From Metridium senile (taxonomy: Eukaryota > Cnidaria > Anthozoa > Actiniaria > Metridiidae), in the NCBI GenBank assembly GCA_949775045.1, contig OX459097.1:20991668-21055667 (forward strand): a DNA stretch of 64,000 nucleotides, in the 5' to 3' direction. A program made the translations under genes and the position numbers. Each line of letters opens with the position of its first letter. Position 1 is the stretch's first letter. Shown here in pieces: positions 12,432 to 22,915 of the stretch. The notes under the pieces are model-generated. The model was given only the letters and a program-made list of their open reading frames with translations. It was not told the origin of the DNA and did no database searches.

Positions 12432-13112
12432 ATGCGCAACATCGTAGATTTGCTCAAAGAGGAGGAGAAATCAGCAATAAGCACTTCCTATAAATCAGAT
12501 TTCAAGTACTCTGGCTTACCTGGAAGGCCAAGGATTCACATAACGCAGGATCAGTTGTCATATTTATCTGACAATGGATTTAATCAAAAAGGCTTTAATG
12601 TAAATACAAGTCGATCTTTTACCGACATTGATGATCGTACATAAGATGATACTATTCGTAATATTAAGATTAAATTTCCTAATTCTGGATATCGCATGAT
12701 GCTTGGGCACTTAATGTCGAGAGGAATTTTTGTTCAGCAATTGCGTGTCCGAGAAAGTATGAAACGTATTGATCCTGCAGGTACAGTGGTTTGATGGTTG
12801 TGCGCTACAGAAAGGCGTCAATACAACGTCAGCAGTCTCGATGCTCTTTGGCAGATCCAAGGTTACCACAAGTTGATATGGTAAGGAAAAACTCCAATAC
12901 GTCATGGAATAATGATTTGGTATAATATAAGTATTAAATAACTTTGACTAGCTATAGTGAATCATTCCAATAATAGAATCCTTGGATTTAAAAATTTAAT
13001 TTATTTGTTTTTAGATGGAAATTAGTAGTGCATGGAGGGATAGATGGATATTCAAGGTCAATAGTATATTTTAAAATATTCTAACAACAATAAATCAGAA
13101 ACAGTTCTTGTT
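12432..13112 (+). pseudogene. broken integrase-core (rve/DDE-like) transposase, plus copy
   Basis: The ATG at 12432 opens a 70-codon frame with the motif GLPGRPRIHITQDQ. Later pieces in shifted frames continue it: IKFPNSGYRMMLGHL with SRGIFVQQLRVRES near 12655-12760, then RWKLVVHGGIDGYSR with SNNNKSET near 13015-13112. These match a transposase family, well known in animal and fungal genomes, whose integrase core reads WHIDG..HGGIDG(F/Y)SR. At least three frameshifts or stops break it. The WHIDG region is damaged (ATGCTCTTTGGCAGAT near 12840). What I see is the motifs. Family membership is from memory of such proteins; the exact superfamily (Ginger-like or IS3EU-like) is undecided. Confidence 0.7.
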
Positions 13113-13149
13113 TTTTTGTTTTTATTTTTCTTTATATTATACCAAATCA

Positions 13150-13393
13150 TTATTCAATGACGTATTGGAGTTTTTCCTTACCGTATCTGCCAAAGAGCAT
13201 TGAGACTGCTTACGTTTGTGTATACGGGCCATGTCAACAGCTTTAAATCCATTGTCAGATAAATATGACAACTAATCCTGCGTTATGTGAATCCTTGGCC
13301 TTCCAGGTAAGCCAGAGTACTTGAAATCTGAATTAAAGGAAGTGCTTATTGCTGATTTCTCCTCCTCTTTGAGCAAATCTACGATGTTGCGCA
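13150..13393 (-). pseudogene. inverted second copy of the transposase start
   Basis: This is the reverse complement of the 12432 frame. It starts at an ATG at 13391-13393 with the same first residues (MRNIVDLLKEEEKSAIS) and the GLPGRPRIHITQD motif, then a stop. A shifted frame gives DNGF and VDMARI, then jumps to the damaged catalytic region and the CCAATACGTCAT block shared with the left arm. The two opposed starts suggest formation by inverted duplication of one end of a full element. Confidence 0.65.
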
Positions 13394-14034
13394 TTCTTCT
13401 CAGTAGTATTAATCGGAACTCCTACTAAATTAACAGATGCAAGTTGAACTGAGCCGGGCCGTATAAAAGGTTTGCACGAGTAACTAAATTATCCAATTCG
13501 TCTGGAGCTGTATTGCAATTCAAGCTTTGAAAATGGTCAATCATTTGTAGGAAATGTTGAATCCGTCTTAAAAACATCCTTTTGCATCAGTGACCGACAT
13601 TTTGTTTACTCCCCATACCTCAGCCGCGCTTTGACCTAGATCCCACGACCAGCCATAAACACAGGAAGCCCAAACCAAAAAAATGTCAACTTGAAAAAAA
13701 TATTAACTTGAAAAAAATATTAACTTGAAAAAAATGTCAACTTGAAAAAAATGTCAACTTGAAAAAGAATGTCAACTTGAAAAAAATATCAACTTGAAAA
13801 AAATGTCAACTTGAAAAAAATATCAACTTGAAAAACGAATGTCAAACTTGAAAAACGAATGTCAACTTGAAAAAAAGGTCGACTTGAAAAAAATATCAAC
13901 TTGAAAAACGAATGTCAACTTGAAAAACGAATGTCGAACTTAAATTTTGACACGAAAAACGCGCCATACTATCGCGACCTTATAAATAATTTTTAATGTA
14001 TTCTTTTTCTTTTATTTATCAGTTTGATATAGCA

Positions 14035-15033
14035 ATATGTTGCCCAGTTTCGTGACACTTCAGTTTGTATGTAAATACTATATCTTTTCTACCGAGTAAA
14101 ATAACTCTATGAAATTTTGTCATACAAAGGCAAATTTATCCGGTAAAATAATGACGTAAATATTTTCTTCGAATCTTTTAATTTGATAAATTAAAAGGAA
14201 TATTTCGACGGCAACTTAGGTGCCCAGTTTGATCCGTCGTGACAGCTGGCCCAGTTTTGTGACACGTTATAAAAAGGCATTGTTTTCAAAGTAATTCACA
14301 ACAAAATTCGATAAAACAAATCAAAAACATATTTTGTTACCTTTAACTATATTTTGCGCTTTCATTTGGATGGTTCCTTTTTTTATTTTTTGAGAATTTT
14401 GGAATATGAAACTACTTGAAATGTTTCAAAGTCATGCTACTTGTCATGATCGACTAAGTTTGCAGAGAAACGATCTGAAGAGGCGACTTTATCTGCCGAA
14501 GTGTTTGATAGCAAAAGCAAAACTTGATTCACTAAACGAACAGAATTCTTAACATGTGTGTTTTCAAACAATTTCCAGCCATGATTTTGTTTAAAGCCAA
14601 ATTTTGTCAGTGTATTCGGGCTTTTTGTAATCACTGGTATTTGCATGTCACGAAACTGGGCACCTAATCTTAAAAGGAACTAAATATTATGCGTCTAATA
14701 TTTTTTGCAAATATCAAAATTGCTGAACATTCAAGGGTCGTAGAATAAAGTTACACTCTCTAGCTATCGTCAGTATAAATATTGTCTTTGTTCTTTGAGA
14801 ATACACGATGTAAATCCCTCTTTTTCGAGCCCATGTCAGTTTACTGCGCAGTAAACCTTCATTAATCTGTCAACAATTGCTTCTCTTTGAAGAATCCGTG
14901 CATGTAAAAGCTAACTTGTCAAAACATGCATACTGAAGCTAATTGCTCAGTGTGCTCTCTGTAGTCTCTGGGGGTTTTTTTTTGAAATATCAAATAGCCG
15001 TCGCTAAAAACTGTCACGAAACTGGGCAACATA
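14035..15033. mobile_element. concentric double-TIR element
   Basis: Outer inverted ends ATGTTGCCCAGTTTCGTGAC (14037) and GTCACGAAACTGGGCAACAT (to ~15029). An inner pair has TTAGGTGCCCAGTTT (14216) and AAACTGGGCACCTAA (to ~14670), plus a further internal GGCCCAGTTTTGTGACAC at 14250. A 69-codon minus-strand frame between the inner ends has no recognised domain. Confidence 0.7.
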
Positions 15034-15790
15034 CTGTATAGTTTTTGCACATCTTTAAATATATGTAAATGAGCGTCAGCTTTTTTAATTCTGTGTTTCA
15101 TGAAGTTTATTATTATTACTTTTATTATAACAGTTTTGTTCACTTAGTTAAACTGTATATAACCCCTATATTGATATAAATTGAAAGACTCCAACAAACC
15201 ATTTTTGTTGTCCGAATTCCAATTCACACAATTCTATTTTCTTTTACAGATTTTGAAACATTTTCGTCTTCGCCCTGGCAGTCGAAAGCTGCGTTTTGGC
15301 TGGCCCCCAAATACAGTACCGCTATTGTTTGGCTAGGTTAAGGGCACTTGTTTGGGAAGACTCTATTTTTTTTATACCAATCCTAAATGATGTTTATGGA
15401 TTTGGTGCTGGATTGACCTGAAATTTCGATTATTTGTACTCTTCACTGTAGCAAATCAGTGTTATGATTCTCATTTGAGTTGTGAATCGGATGACTCAAT
15501 TATATTCCTGGAACTTACACTGCCGACAAATTACAAAGAATATGACGAAAATTAGCAGGATCTGAGTCATGCAAATGTCTTCAAATAATTATATTTTTAC
15601 CATATCAGAACGAGCCGTTAGCTGGCAAAGCATGATTGAGATATTACAAGAAAAAGATTGAAGATAATTGTATAGATTACAACATTACTGATATGATTTC
15701 TTGAATAAAATCAATGTTTCTAAATTCATGTAATTTTGACAATTTCTGAGACTTTTCATTGTTGTCTACTTTCGTATCTCACTCGTATAC

Positions 15791-16048
15791 ACCTATTTCA
15801 ATTAACGTTGTCCATCTGGAATGGTTGATCTGAGAGCGATAGGAATTCTGGGAGTTCGTTAGACTGCAAATGCACTATTATAATCACGCTTGAATATTAA
15901 TGTTTACTTCTAAAATACTGTTATCTGTAATTCAGCACCACTCAAGTGTGATTAAAACAATGTATTTGAAATTTAATAAACTCCCACAATTCCTATCGGC
16001 CTCAGATCAACCATTCCAGATGGACAACGTTAATTGAAATAGGTCATC
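15791..16048. mobile_element. foldback MITE, ~70 bp arms
   Basis: CCTATTTCAATTAACGTTGT, CCATCTGGAATGGTTGATCT and GATAGGAATT occur inverted at 15985-16048. The ~120 bp centre is AT-rich without coding content. Confidence 0.85.
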
Positions 16049-16500
16049 TATATAAATCATTTGAAAGCAGATTAGCAAAGGTGTTTTAAATCATATTTTA
16101 GAAGCTATGTACACTTTAAGGATCTGCTAATTTACTGCTGATGCTCATATTTGTTGAAATAAAGAAGCACGATAGAACTATCAGATTTTATTGAATATTA
16201 GATATGTAGTTGTTATATCATACTTACTTATTATCGTTAAATTGAGTTCAATATATACGCAAATCACGAATACCTTGGAAATTGTAATTTCTCAAAGAAA
16301 ACGCTTTCTCCTTTTCGTATTGTGATACCATATTTGTATTTAATGTTTGTATTGTTAGATTTAGTTATACAGGTCCCCATTTAAACCAGCCATGCTAAAT
16401 TGGGCAACCTGTTTAAATATTATTAAAAAAAAGAAAACGTGTTAAGGAAAATGGCTGGTTGTCTTCACAAGCAATGAAAAATATGGCAAGAAATGTATAT
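16049..16500. other. upstream flank of lysozyme, nothing recognised
   Basis: AT-rich. No frame or repeat supported. Confidence 0.35.
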
Positions 16501-16510
16501 ACTTTTTGAC

Positions 16511-16520
16511 CTCTATAAAT
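16511..16520 (+). promoter_or_regulatory. candidate TATA box upstream of lysozyme 5' module 1
   Basis: TCTATAAATG lies ~20-25 bp before the point where the tandem 5' modules begin (16534). The tandem unit starts downstream of it, so modules 2 and 3 lack this TATA-like motif. The assignment is inference from position and sequence. Confidence 0.35.
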
Positions 16521-16743
16521 GTAATAATTCGTTCAGTGTTAGAATGATTTGTCTTTAGTTCTCACTGAGTTAGCTTCCAAGATGTCAGAATTATGTTGCG
16601 TGACCTAATACACGGAAATATTTCGTCTTGCCGCGATGAGGTCATATCGAAATTGAAATTAACCTTGCTAGTTGTTTATCGAAGTATTGTAGAATTACTT
16701 TCATTTGAAGCTATTCGATACTAGATCATTCTGCATACAAACA

Positions 16744-16845
16744 ATGGATTTCAGATTGGTTGTTCTTATGTGTGCTGCATGGTTTTCCATAGCCCATTCA
16801 TGCGATCCTGTGCCAATGATGAAGAGAAATGAAGGCCAGTGTTAG
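16744..16845 (+). pseudogene. truncated lysozyme start, module 1 (33 aa)
   Basis: ATG at the same place as the intact gene; encodes MDFRLVVLMCAAWFSIAHSC and goes on to the KRNEG catalytic-Glu motif, then QC and TAG at the unit junction. It keeps a full signal peptide but none of the rest of the GH24 fold. If transcription starts at the TATA-like motif at 16511, this is the first ATG of the message and would act as an upstream reading frame. Confidence 0.75.
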
Positions 16846-17043
16846 AATGATTTGTCTTTAGTTCTCAAGTAAGCTTCCAAGTTGTCAGAAGTACGTTGCG
16901 TGACCTAATACACGGAAATATTTCGTCTGGCCGCGATGAGGTCATATCGAAATTGAAAGTAACCTTGCTAGTTGTTTATCGAAGTATTGTAGAGTTACTT
17001 TCATTTGAAGCTATTCGATACTAGATCATTCTGCATACAAACA

Positions 17044-17145
17044 ATGGATTTGAGATTGGTTGTTCTTATGTGTGCTGCATGGTTTTCCATAGCCCATTCA
17101 TGCAATCCTGTGCCAATGATGAAGAGAAATGAAGGCCAGTGTTAG
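17044..17145 (+). pseudogene. truncated lysozyme start, module 2 (33 aa)
   Basis: Same as module 1 with F3L and D21N-type changes (MDLRLVV.., SCNPVPMMKRNEG), and it ends at the same TAG created by the unit junction. It has no domain beyond the signal peptide and the catalytic Glu motif. Confidence 0.75.
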
Positions 17146-17344
17146 AATGATTTGTCTTTAGTTCTCAAGTAAGCTTCCAAGATGTCAGAATTACGTTGCG
17201 TGACCTAATACACGGAAACATTTCGTCTGGCCGCGATGAGGTCATATCGAAATTGAAAGTAACCTTGCTAGTTGTTTATCGAAGCATTGTAGAGTCTACT
17301 TTCATTTGAAGCTCTTCGATACTAAATCATCCCGCATGCATACA

Positions 17345-17990
17345 ATGGATTTGAGATTGGTTGTTCTTATGTTTGTTGGGTTTTCCACAGCCCTTTCATG
17401 CGATCCTGCGCCAATGATCAAGAGAAATGAAGGCCATATGGAGTGTATGTACTTGGATATAAAGGGACTCAAAACTATAGGCTACGGTTACAACATGCAA
17501 AACAAAGATGCTCCCGAAGTCTTCAAAAGTATTGGAGCCGACTTCAAGCGATTCTACAACGGACCGTTAACAAAAGCTAATACTAAGTGCAACTGTTCTT
17601 CGGTCCCTTGCCTTAAAGAAAATCAAATCGACGCACTCTTTGAAATCGGTTTGAAAACTGCCATCAACGACGCTAGAAGCACGATCAAATCGTTCTCAAC
17701 TCTCTGTTGTGATGTGCAGAATGTTATGGTAGACATGGCATATACTCTCGGTGGTCCATCCTTCAAATCCTTCATCACTTTTGCACCGCTAGTAGATCGA
17801 CAGTATTGGAAGATGGCTAGCGATGATTTGACTTGCTCTAAATGGTGTAACGCAAAAGGGCAAGATACGAAGCGATGCCATCGTGATGCTCTTATAGTTT
17901 TGAAAGGTTGTGGTTGTTCAGGCAGATTTCCACAAGTCTGCACTCCAACGGCTTCTAGCTGCTGCAGTGAACAAGAGACTTGCTGTAAAG
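17345..17990 (+). CDS. phage-T4-type (GH24) lysozyme, exon 1
   Basis: Predicted secreted muramidase that cleaves peptidoglycan, giving antibacterial defence or bacterial digestion. The start ATG at 17345 is chosen because both upstream module copies keep this ATG and no earlier one; an in-frame ATG at 17336 is possible. Residues 1-18 form a signal peptide (MDLRLVVLMFVGFSTALS). The motif RNEG..YLD..LKTIGYG aligns without a gap to the T4 lysozyme active site: E29, D38 and T44 fall exactly on T4 E11, D20 and T26. A Cys-rich linker follows (CCSEQETCCK), which starts a granulin-like pattern. The exon ends in phase 1 at AAAG|GTAAGC. The open frame continues 10 codons into the intron and should not be read through. 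Joined to any of the three downstream exons it gives 303 residues. I recognise the catalytic family firmly; the physiological role is inferred. Confidence 0.88.
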
Positions 17991-18540
17991 GTAAGCGAGT
18001 TATTATCATCGATCATTAATTAATATTACTATTATTATCACATCATCTTGCTAATTTCATTATTAAAGTTGTCCGCGCCAGCTTGATTAATCATTCACGT
18101 CATCATCATTAATCAATATTAGCCACTGGCTAACTACATTTAAACGTTAAAAAAGTGATTTATTTATTTATTTATTATCATCATAATCATCTTTCTAATT
18201 TCATCATCAAAATTGTCCTCACCAACTTAATTAATCATTCACGTCGTCGTCATTTATCAATATTACTATTGTTATCATAATTATCTTTCTAATTTCATCA
18301 TCAAAGTTTTTCTCATCATGATCACCTTAATTCATTATCCACACCATTATCTTCATTTCACAAACGTGAAATAATAGAATGAGGCATGGTGGTTAATAGA
18401 ACGAGGCAATGTGGTTAAAAGCAAAATTAAGAACTTACTCCTCTCCCAGATTAGGTCTCCTATCTTGCTCGCTCGCTCAGACTCGCCCGTTCGGCATCAA
18501 TTATTATTACCATCATCATAACTATTATCCTCATTAATTA

Positions 18541-18742
18541 CAGCGCGACACGCAAAAGTATGGCCACTTTTAATATATTGGCATACTTCTATGCATGGAC
18601 TTTATGCTGCGAAACGAGTTTTTACACGCCTTATTCAGTAAAATCAGACTTCACATCAAATGTGTCTGTGTAAAGTACAAACTCCCGTGCATAGAAGTAT
18701 GCAAATACATTAAATGTGGTCAAACGTTTGCGCGTCGCGCTG
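18541..18742. mobile_element. palindromic MITE in lysozyme intron, unit A
   Basis: Ends CAGCGCGACACGCAAAAG / GCGTCGCGCTG with TA on both sides and ~55 bp arms (GCATACTTCTATGCA). It ends only ~90 bp before the granulin-exon acceptor. The same element is in units B (20931-21131) and C (26708-26905), so it was present before the segment multiplied. Confidence 0.8.
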
Positions 18743-18829
18743 TAAGAATGATATTATCATTACCATCATTATTTTCATCATCACCATTGTCACCATCGCC
18801 GTCATTTTCCTTTTTATTCTCTTCGCCAG

Positions 18830-19095
18830 CGGTCTTCACATACAAGAGTTTCATTACCAAGACTTTCGACGAGGTGGCCTGCTGCCCTTTCTCAAAAGCC
18901 ACTTGTTGCACACACAACAAATGCTGTAGAGACGGCGGAATTTGCTGTCCAGCGGCACCTGCTGAGCCTACTTACTGCTGCTCAACAAGTTACCCACACT
19001 GCGCCGCGGGTCGCATGTGCTCACGTGATAGTTCCGGTGAAGGTCACATGATCAAGGGCAGTGAGATTTTTGAAGGACGTGATGTTAACTTTTGA
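18830..19095 (+). CDS. lysozyme granulin-like terminal exon, copy A
   Basis: Acceptor TTCTCTTCGCCAG|CG after a pyrimidine/TCATCA-rich tract. It restores the phase left by exon 1 and encodes 88 residues plus stop. The sequence is rich in paired cysteines (ACCPFSKATCC, HNKCCRDGG, CAAGRMC), the granulin arrangement that completes the CCSEQETCC half at the end of exon 1. The hydrophilic tail ends GRDVNF. An AATAAA at 19129-19134 makes it a usable last exon. Granulin modules are disulfide-stacked and often protein-binding; here the module could anchor or modulate the enzyme, which is inference. The frame also runs open upstream through the MITE, which I treat as non-coding. Confidence 0.8.
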
Positions 19096-19128
19096 AACAA
19101 ATTTCTCTTTTGTAATTGCTTTTTTTCT

Positions 19129-19134
19129 AATAAA
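19129..19134 (+). terminator. poly(A) signal, granulin exon A
   Basis: AATAAA 34 bp after the stop. TAAA/TAGA microsatellite follows. Confidence 0.6.
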
Positions 19135-19991
19135 TACATAGACAATTAGAATAAATAGATGGATCGATAGATAAATAAACAAATAGATATATAAATAAAT
19201 AAATAAATATATAAATAAGTAAACAGACAAACAAATATAAATCAATGAAAAAAAGAATAAAGAAATGATAGACGCAAATAAACAATAGAAACTAAAGGAA
19301 TGAATTAATGAATAAAAACATTTTTTATGTGATATGAAAAGTTGATTCTTTGATATTTACTCAGTAACTTGAATAATTACCAATTAATCATTCACGTTAT
19401 CATCATTAATCATTATTAGCCACTGGCTAAATACATTGAGACGTTAAAAAAGTGATTTATTTATTTATTATCATCATAATCATCTTTTTAATTTCATCAT
19501 CAAAATTGTCCTCACCAACTTAATTAATCATTCACGTCATCGTCATTTATCAATATTACTATTATTATCATAATCATCTTTCTAATTTCATCATCAAAGT
19601 TTTTCTCACCAACTTAATTAATATTAATCATTCACGTCATCGTCATTTATCAATATTACTATTATTATCATAATCATCTTTCTAATTTCATCATCAAAGT
19701 TTTTCTCATCATGCTCACCTTAATTCATTATCCACACCATTTTCTACATCATCATTAAGGATACACAGGACACAATTATCCTTAAAATACACCTTATTTT
19801 AAAAGACTGAATCAAACAACAGATTGAAATCTACAACCTTATGGAAAAATTGTCATGAGTACAAAAATATTTTTGCAAGGAAGATATCAAAGAAAAAGCA
19901 TTTTTGATATGCTAATGCAAGCGTTGGAATATTGTCAGGAGCTGTCAACATTAGTTATATTTGATGTCATGACCACATAATATCATTGTTA

Positions 19992-20185
19992 TTTGGCATT
20001 TGTACAGCGAGTGTCGAACAAATATGGATCAGCATCAAACATGACATCATACATAAAATTTCTGAGAACATCGAGTTGGTACTCTCGTCTTAATTTTGTA
20101 CGCATGACTCTATAACCCAGAAACGACCAGGACCATCAAGTTCGTTCTTTACTGATGTTTGCACATCCTCCAAACACACATTGGT
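19992..20185 (-). pseudogene. integrase-core transposase fragment, unit A
   Basis: On the minus strand two adjoining frames read NELDGPG and FLGYRVMRTKLRREYQLDVL, one base shift apart. This is the conserved segment just upstream of the catalytic core in a widespread animal integrase-type transposase family. It is broken by a frameshift and stop after ~65 codons. It is a hitch-hiker of the segmental duplication. Confidence 0.6.
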
Positions 20186-20930
20186 ATCAGTATATAAATA
20201 TGTAATCAAAGTGTCGCATTCGACAATAAAGGGTTCCTATACTGACAAACTCTGCAAAGTCTAGAACTCAGAATCTCGTTTCTCCTATATTTCGATCGTA
20301 CTTAACATGCTTCAAACTATGCTTCGTGTCCTTAATCCTGACGCCATCTTGGAATCCAGTCTCCCGAACACAATTACTCCAGTAAGGCATCATGGTCTAT
20401 GGCAGCGATGGGCAAAGGCGATTTTACTTGTAAATTGTTTGAACGTTTATTTTATATTAAGAAAAAAATGCAAATACAATGCACATGATATGAGAATTCT
20501 TTACGACAGCTATGGGCCACCTAATAGTCCTCTGTATCCTTAAGTTGACTCATTACCATTATTATCACCATCATTTTGTTCATCATCGCCATCATTAATT
20601 CATATTGATCATCATTTCTATCATGACCGTTGTCCTCACCATCTTCGTTATATAAAGATTACTATTATCACCCTCATTATATTCATTAATTAAGATCACT
20701 ATTATTAATTAGACGCATATCTGCGTGAACTCGGGCTTCACTGGTCCGCCATTTTGTTTTCAACACAAACGTGAAATAATAGAATGAGGCATGGTGGTTA
20801 ATAGAACGAAGCAATGTGGTTAAAAGCAAAATTAAGAATTTGCTCCTCTCCCGGATTAGGTCTGCTACCTTGCTCGCTCGCTCGGCATTAGTTATTATTA
20901 CCATCAACATAATTATTTTTATTAATTAAA

Positions 20931-21131
20931 GCGACGCGCAAATGTATGGCCACTTTTAATATATTTGCATACTTCTATGCACGGACTTTAGGCTGCGAAA
21001 CGAGTTTTTACACGCCTTATTCAGTAAAATCAGACAACTTCACATCAAATGTGTCTGTTTAAGGTACATGCTTCCGTGCATAGAAGTATGCAAATACATT
21101 AAATGTGGTCAAACTTTTGCGCGTCGCGCTG
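20931..21131. mobile_element. intronic MITE, unit B
   Basis: Copy of the 18541-18742 element with a slightly decayed left end (GCGACGCGCAAATG) and an intact right end (GCGTCGCGCTG). Confidence 0.75.
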
Positions 21132-21218
21132 TAAGAATGATATTATCATTACCATCATTATTTTCATCATCACCATTGTCACCACCGCCGTCATTTTCCT
21201 TTTTATTCTCTTCGCCAG

Positions 21219-21484
21219 CGGTCTTCACATACAAGAGTTTCATTACCAAGACTTTCGACGAGGTGGCCTGCTGCCCTTTCTCAAAAGCCACTTGTTGCAC
21301 ACACAACAAATGCTGTAGAGACGGCGGTAATTGCTGTCCAGCGGCACCTGCTGAGACTACTTATTGCTGCTCAACAAGTTACCCACACTGCGCCGCGGGT
21401 CGCATGTGCTCACGTGATAGTTCCGGTGAAGGTCACATGATCAAGGGCAGTGAGATTTTTGAAGGACGTGATGTTAACTTTTGA
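21219..21484 (+). CDS. lysozyme granulin-like terminal exon, copy B
   Basis: Same acceptor (TTCGCCAG), phase, length (266 nt) and stop as copy A. The protein differs from A at only two places (GGIC to GGNC, AEPTYC to AETTYC). It has its own AATAAA (21520-21525). It could be used as an alternative last exon spliced to the donor at 17990, or belong to a gene copy that lost its first exon; no catalytic exon lies between A and B. Confidence 0.65.
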
Positions 21485-21519
21485 AACAAATTTCTCTTTT
21501 GTAATTGTTTTTTTTTTGT

Positions 21520-21525
21520 AATAAA
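21520..21525 (+). terminator. poly(A) signal, granulin exon B
   Basis: AATAAA 35 bp after the stop of exon B. Confidence 0.55.
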
Positions 21526-22022
21526 TACATAGACAATTAGAATAAATAGATGGATCGATAGATAAATAAACAAATAGATATATAAATAAATAAATAAATA
21601 AATAAATATATAAATAAGTAAACAGACAAACAAATATAAATCAATGAAAGAAAGAATAAAGAAATGATAGACGCAAATAAACAGTAGAAACTAAAGGAAT
21701 GAATTAATGAATAAAAACATTTTTTATGTGATATGAAAAGTTGATTCTTTGATATTTACTCAGTAACTTGAATAATTACCAATTAATCATTCACGTCATC
21801 ATCATTAATCAATATTAGCCACTGGCTAAATACATTGAGACGTTAAAAAAGTGATTTATATATTTATCATCATCATAATCATCTTTTTAATTTCATCATC
21901 AAAATTGTCCTCACCAACTTAATTAATCATTCACGTCATCGTCATTTATCAATATTACTATTATTATCATATTCATCTTTCTAATTTCATCGTCAAATTT
22001 TTCTCATCATGATTACCTTAAT

Positions 22023-22170
22023 AGCTGTTATTACAGTTATATGCAAATGATTTCAAACAATGGATTCAAATCGAGGCTTTCGGGCAAACCTATTGTTTTC
22101 GCCCGAAAGCCTTGACTTCAACCCAGTGTTCAAAATCATTTGCATATAACTGTAATGACAGCTATTCGTT
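22023..22170. mobile_element. MITE in unit B
   Basis: AGCTGTTATTACAGTTATAT.. and the inverted ..CATATAACTGTAATGACAGCT, with a second arm CTTTCGGGC/GCCCGAAAG. Unit A has the uninterrupted sequence TTAATTCATTATCCAC at this place. Confidence 0.85.
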
Positions 22171-22839
22171 ATCCACACCATTATCTTCATCATCATTAAG
22201 GATACACAGGACACAATTATCCTTAAAATACACGTTTTTTTAAAAAGACTGAATCAAACAACAGATCGAAATCTACAACCTTAGGCCTGCCCCTGGACCT
22301 TAAATCGCCGTAATTTAATGCGGTTTAAAGCGTTTTAAGGCGATTTAATGCGATTTAAGAAAATATGGCCAAACTTCGAGTGAAGTTTTAAGGCGTTTTA
22401 GTGCGGTTTAAGGCGATTTAAGGCGATTTAAGAAAAAATATAAGAAAATCAGAGGCGCCATAAGGCAATTTTAAGCAATTTACAGCAATTTAGGGATGTT
22501 TAAGAAAATATATGGTGAAGAAGATGCATTTTCTGGTGGTTTAAGTAATTCTTTTTTGTAAAAATGAACAACATTTTAAGTTCATTTAAGGAAATTTGAA
22601 AATAAAGGTATCATTGTTCAAAATATCATTTAAATATAATACTTCTAGTAAGCAAAGGCCAGTTTAAACTTTACATCAAAAATTGTATTCAATAAAGGTC
22701 AGTTTTATATTAATATAAGGAATGCCTGTGATTCATTTACATAATTGATTTAGAGTGCAAATATTATATCCATGAAATACAAAATAGTACAACATGATGC
22801 TAGTTAAAACAATAGAACAATGTACCTAAATTTCTGTTA

Positions 22840-22915
22840 AATGTAATGTATTTTTGTAATTGTAAAATCAACTATGGTACTAAATAAACATATTGATTGA
22901 TTGATTGATAGAATA
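22840..22915 (+). mobile_element. LINE/SINE-type 3' tail
   Basis: TACTAAATAAACATATTGATTGATTGATTGAT is a typical AATAAA plus tetranucleotide tail of non-LTR elements, here given only as motif: ACTAAATAAACA then (TTGA)n. Body upstream not recognisable. Confidence 0.3.

Larger units (their letters stand above)
11853..13968. mobile_element. 2.1 kb giant inverted-repeat transposon derivative
   Basis: The ends TATGGCGCGGTTTTCGTG and (inverted) TATGGCGCGTTTTTCGTG are flanked by a perfect 6 bp duplication CTATCG (11847-11852 and 13969-13974). Each arm begins with a long array of ~16-19 bp repeats (TTTTTCAAGTTGACAT variants; 11878-12148 left, 13680-13940 right). About 450 bp follow that contain the start of a transposase gene. 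Almost the whole element can fold on itself; the left arm has extra sequence (12600-12820) missing from the right. The order is array, gene start, short unique core, inverted gene start, inverted array. It is non-autonomous in this state. Confidence 0.85.
16534..17436 (+). repeat. three tandem copies of the lysozyme 5' module
   Basis: Units start at 16534, 16837 and 17137 (CAGTGTTAGAATGATTTGTC), periods 303 and 300 bp. Each holds ~210 bp of leader, the ATG, signal peptide and first mature residues. Units 1 and 2 break off at GAAGGC and join CAGTGTTAG of the next unit; unit 3 runs on into the complete enzyme exon. The copies are very similar, pointing to recent duplication or to an assembly artefact. 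Confidence 0.9.

Noticed and set aside
17306..17344. Longer N-terminus of the lysozyme from a TTG
   Set aside because: TTG is not an expected animal start; both upstream modules keep the ATG equivalent to 17345 and a signal peptide follows it directly.
18595..18829. Upstream extension of the granulin exon frame (also at 21068 and 26767)
   Set aside because: It runs through the intronic MITE and the pyrimidine-rich tract; the acceptor at 18830 restores the phase of exon 1.
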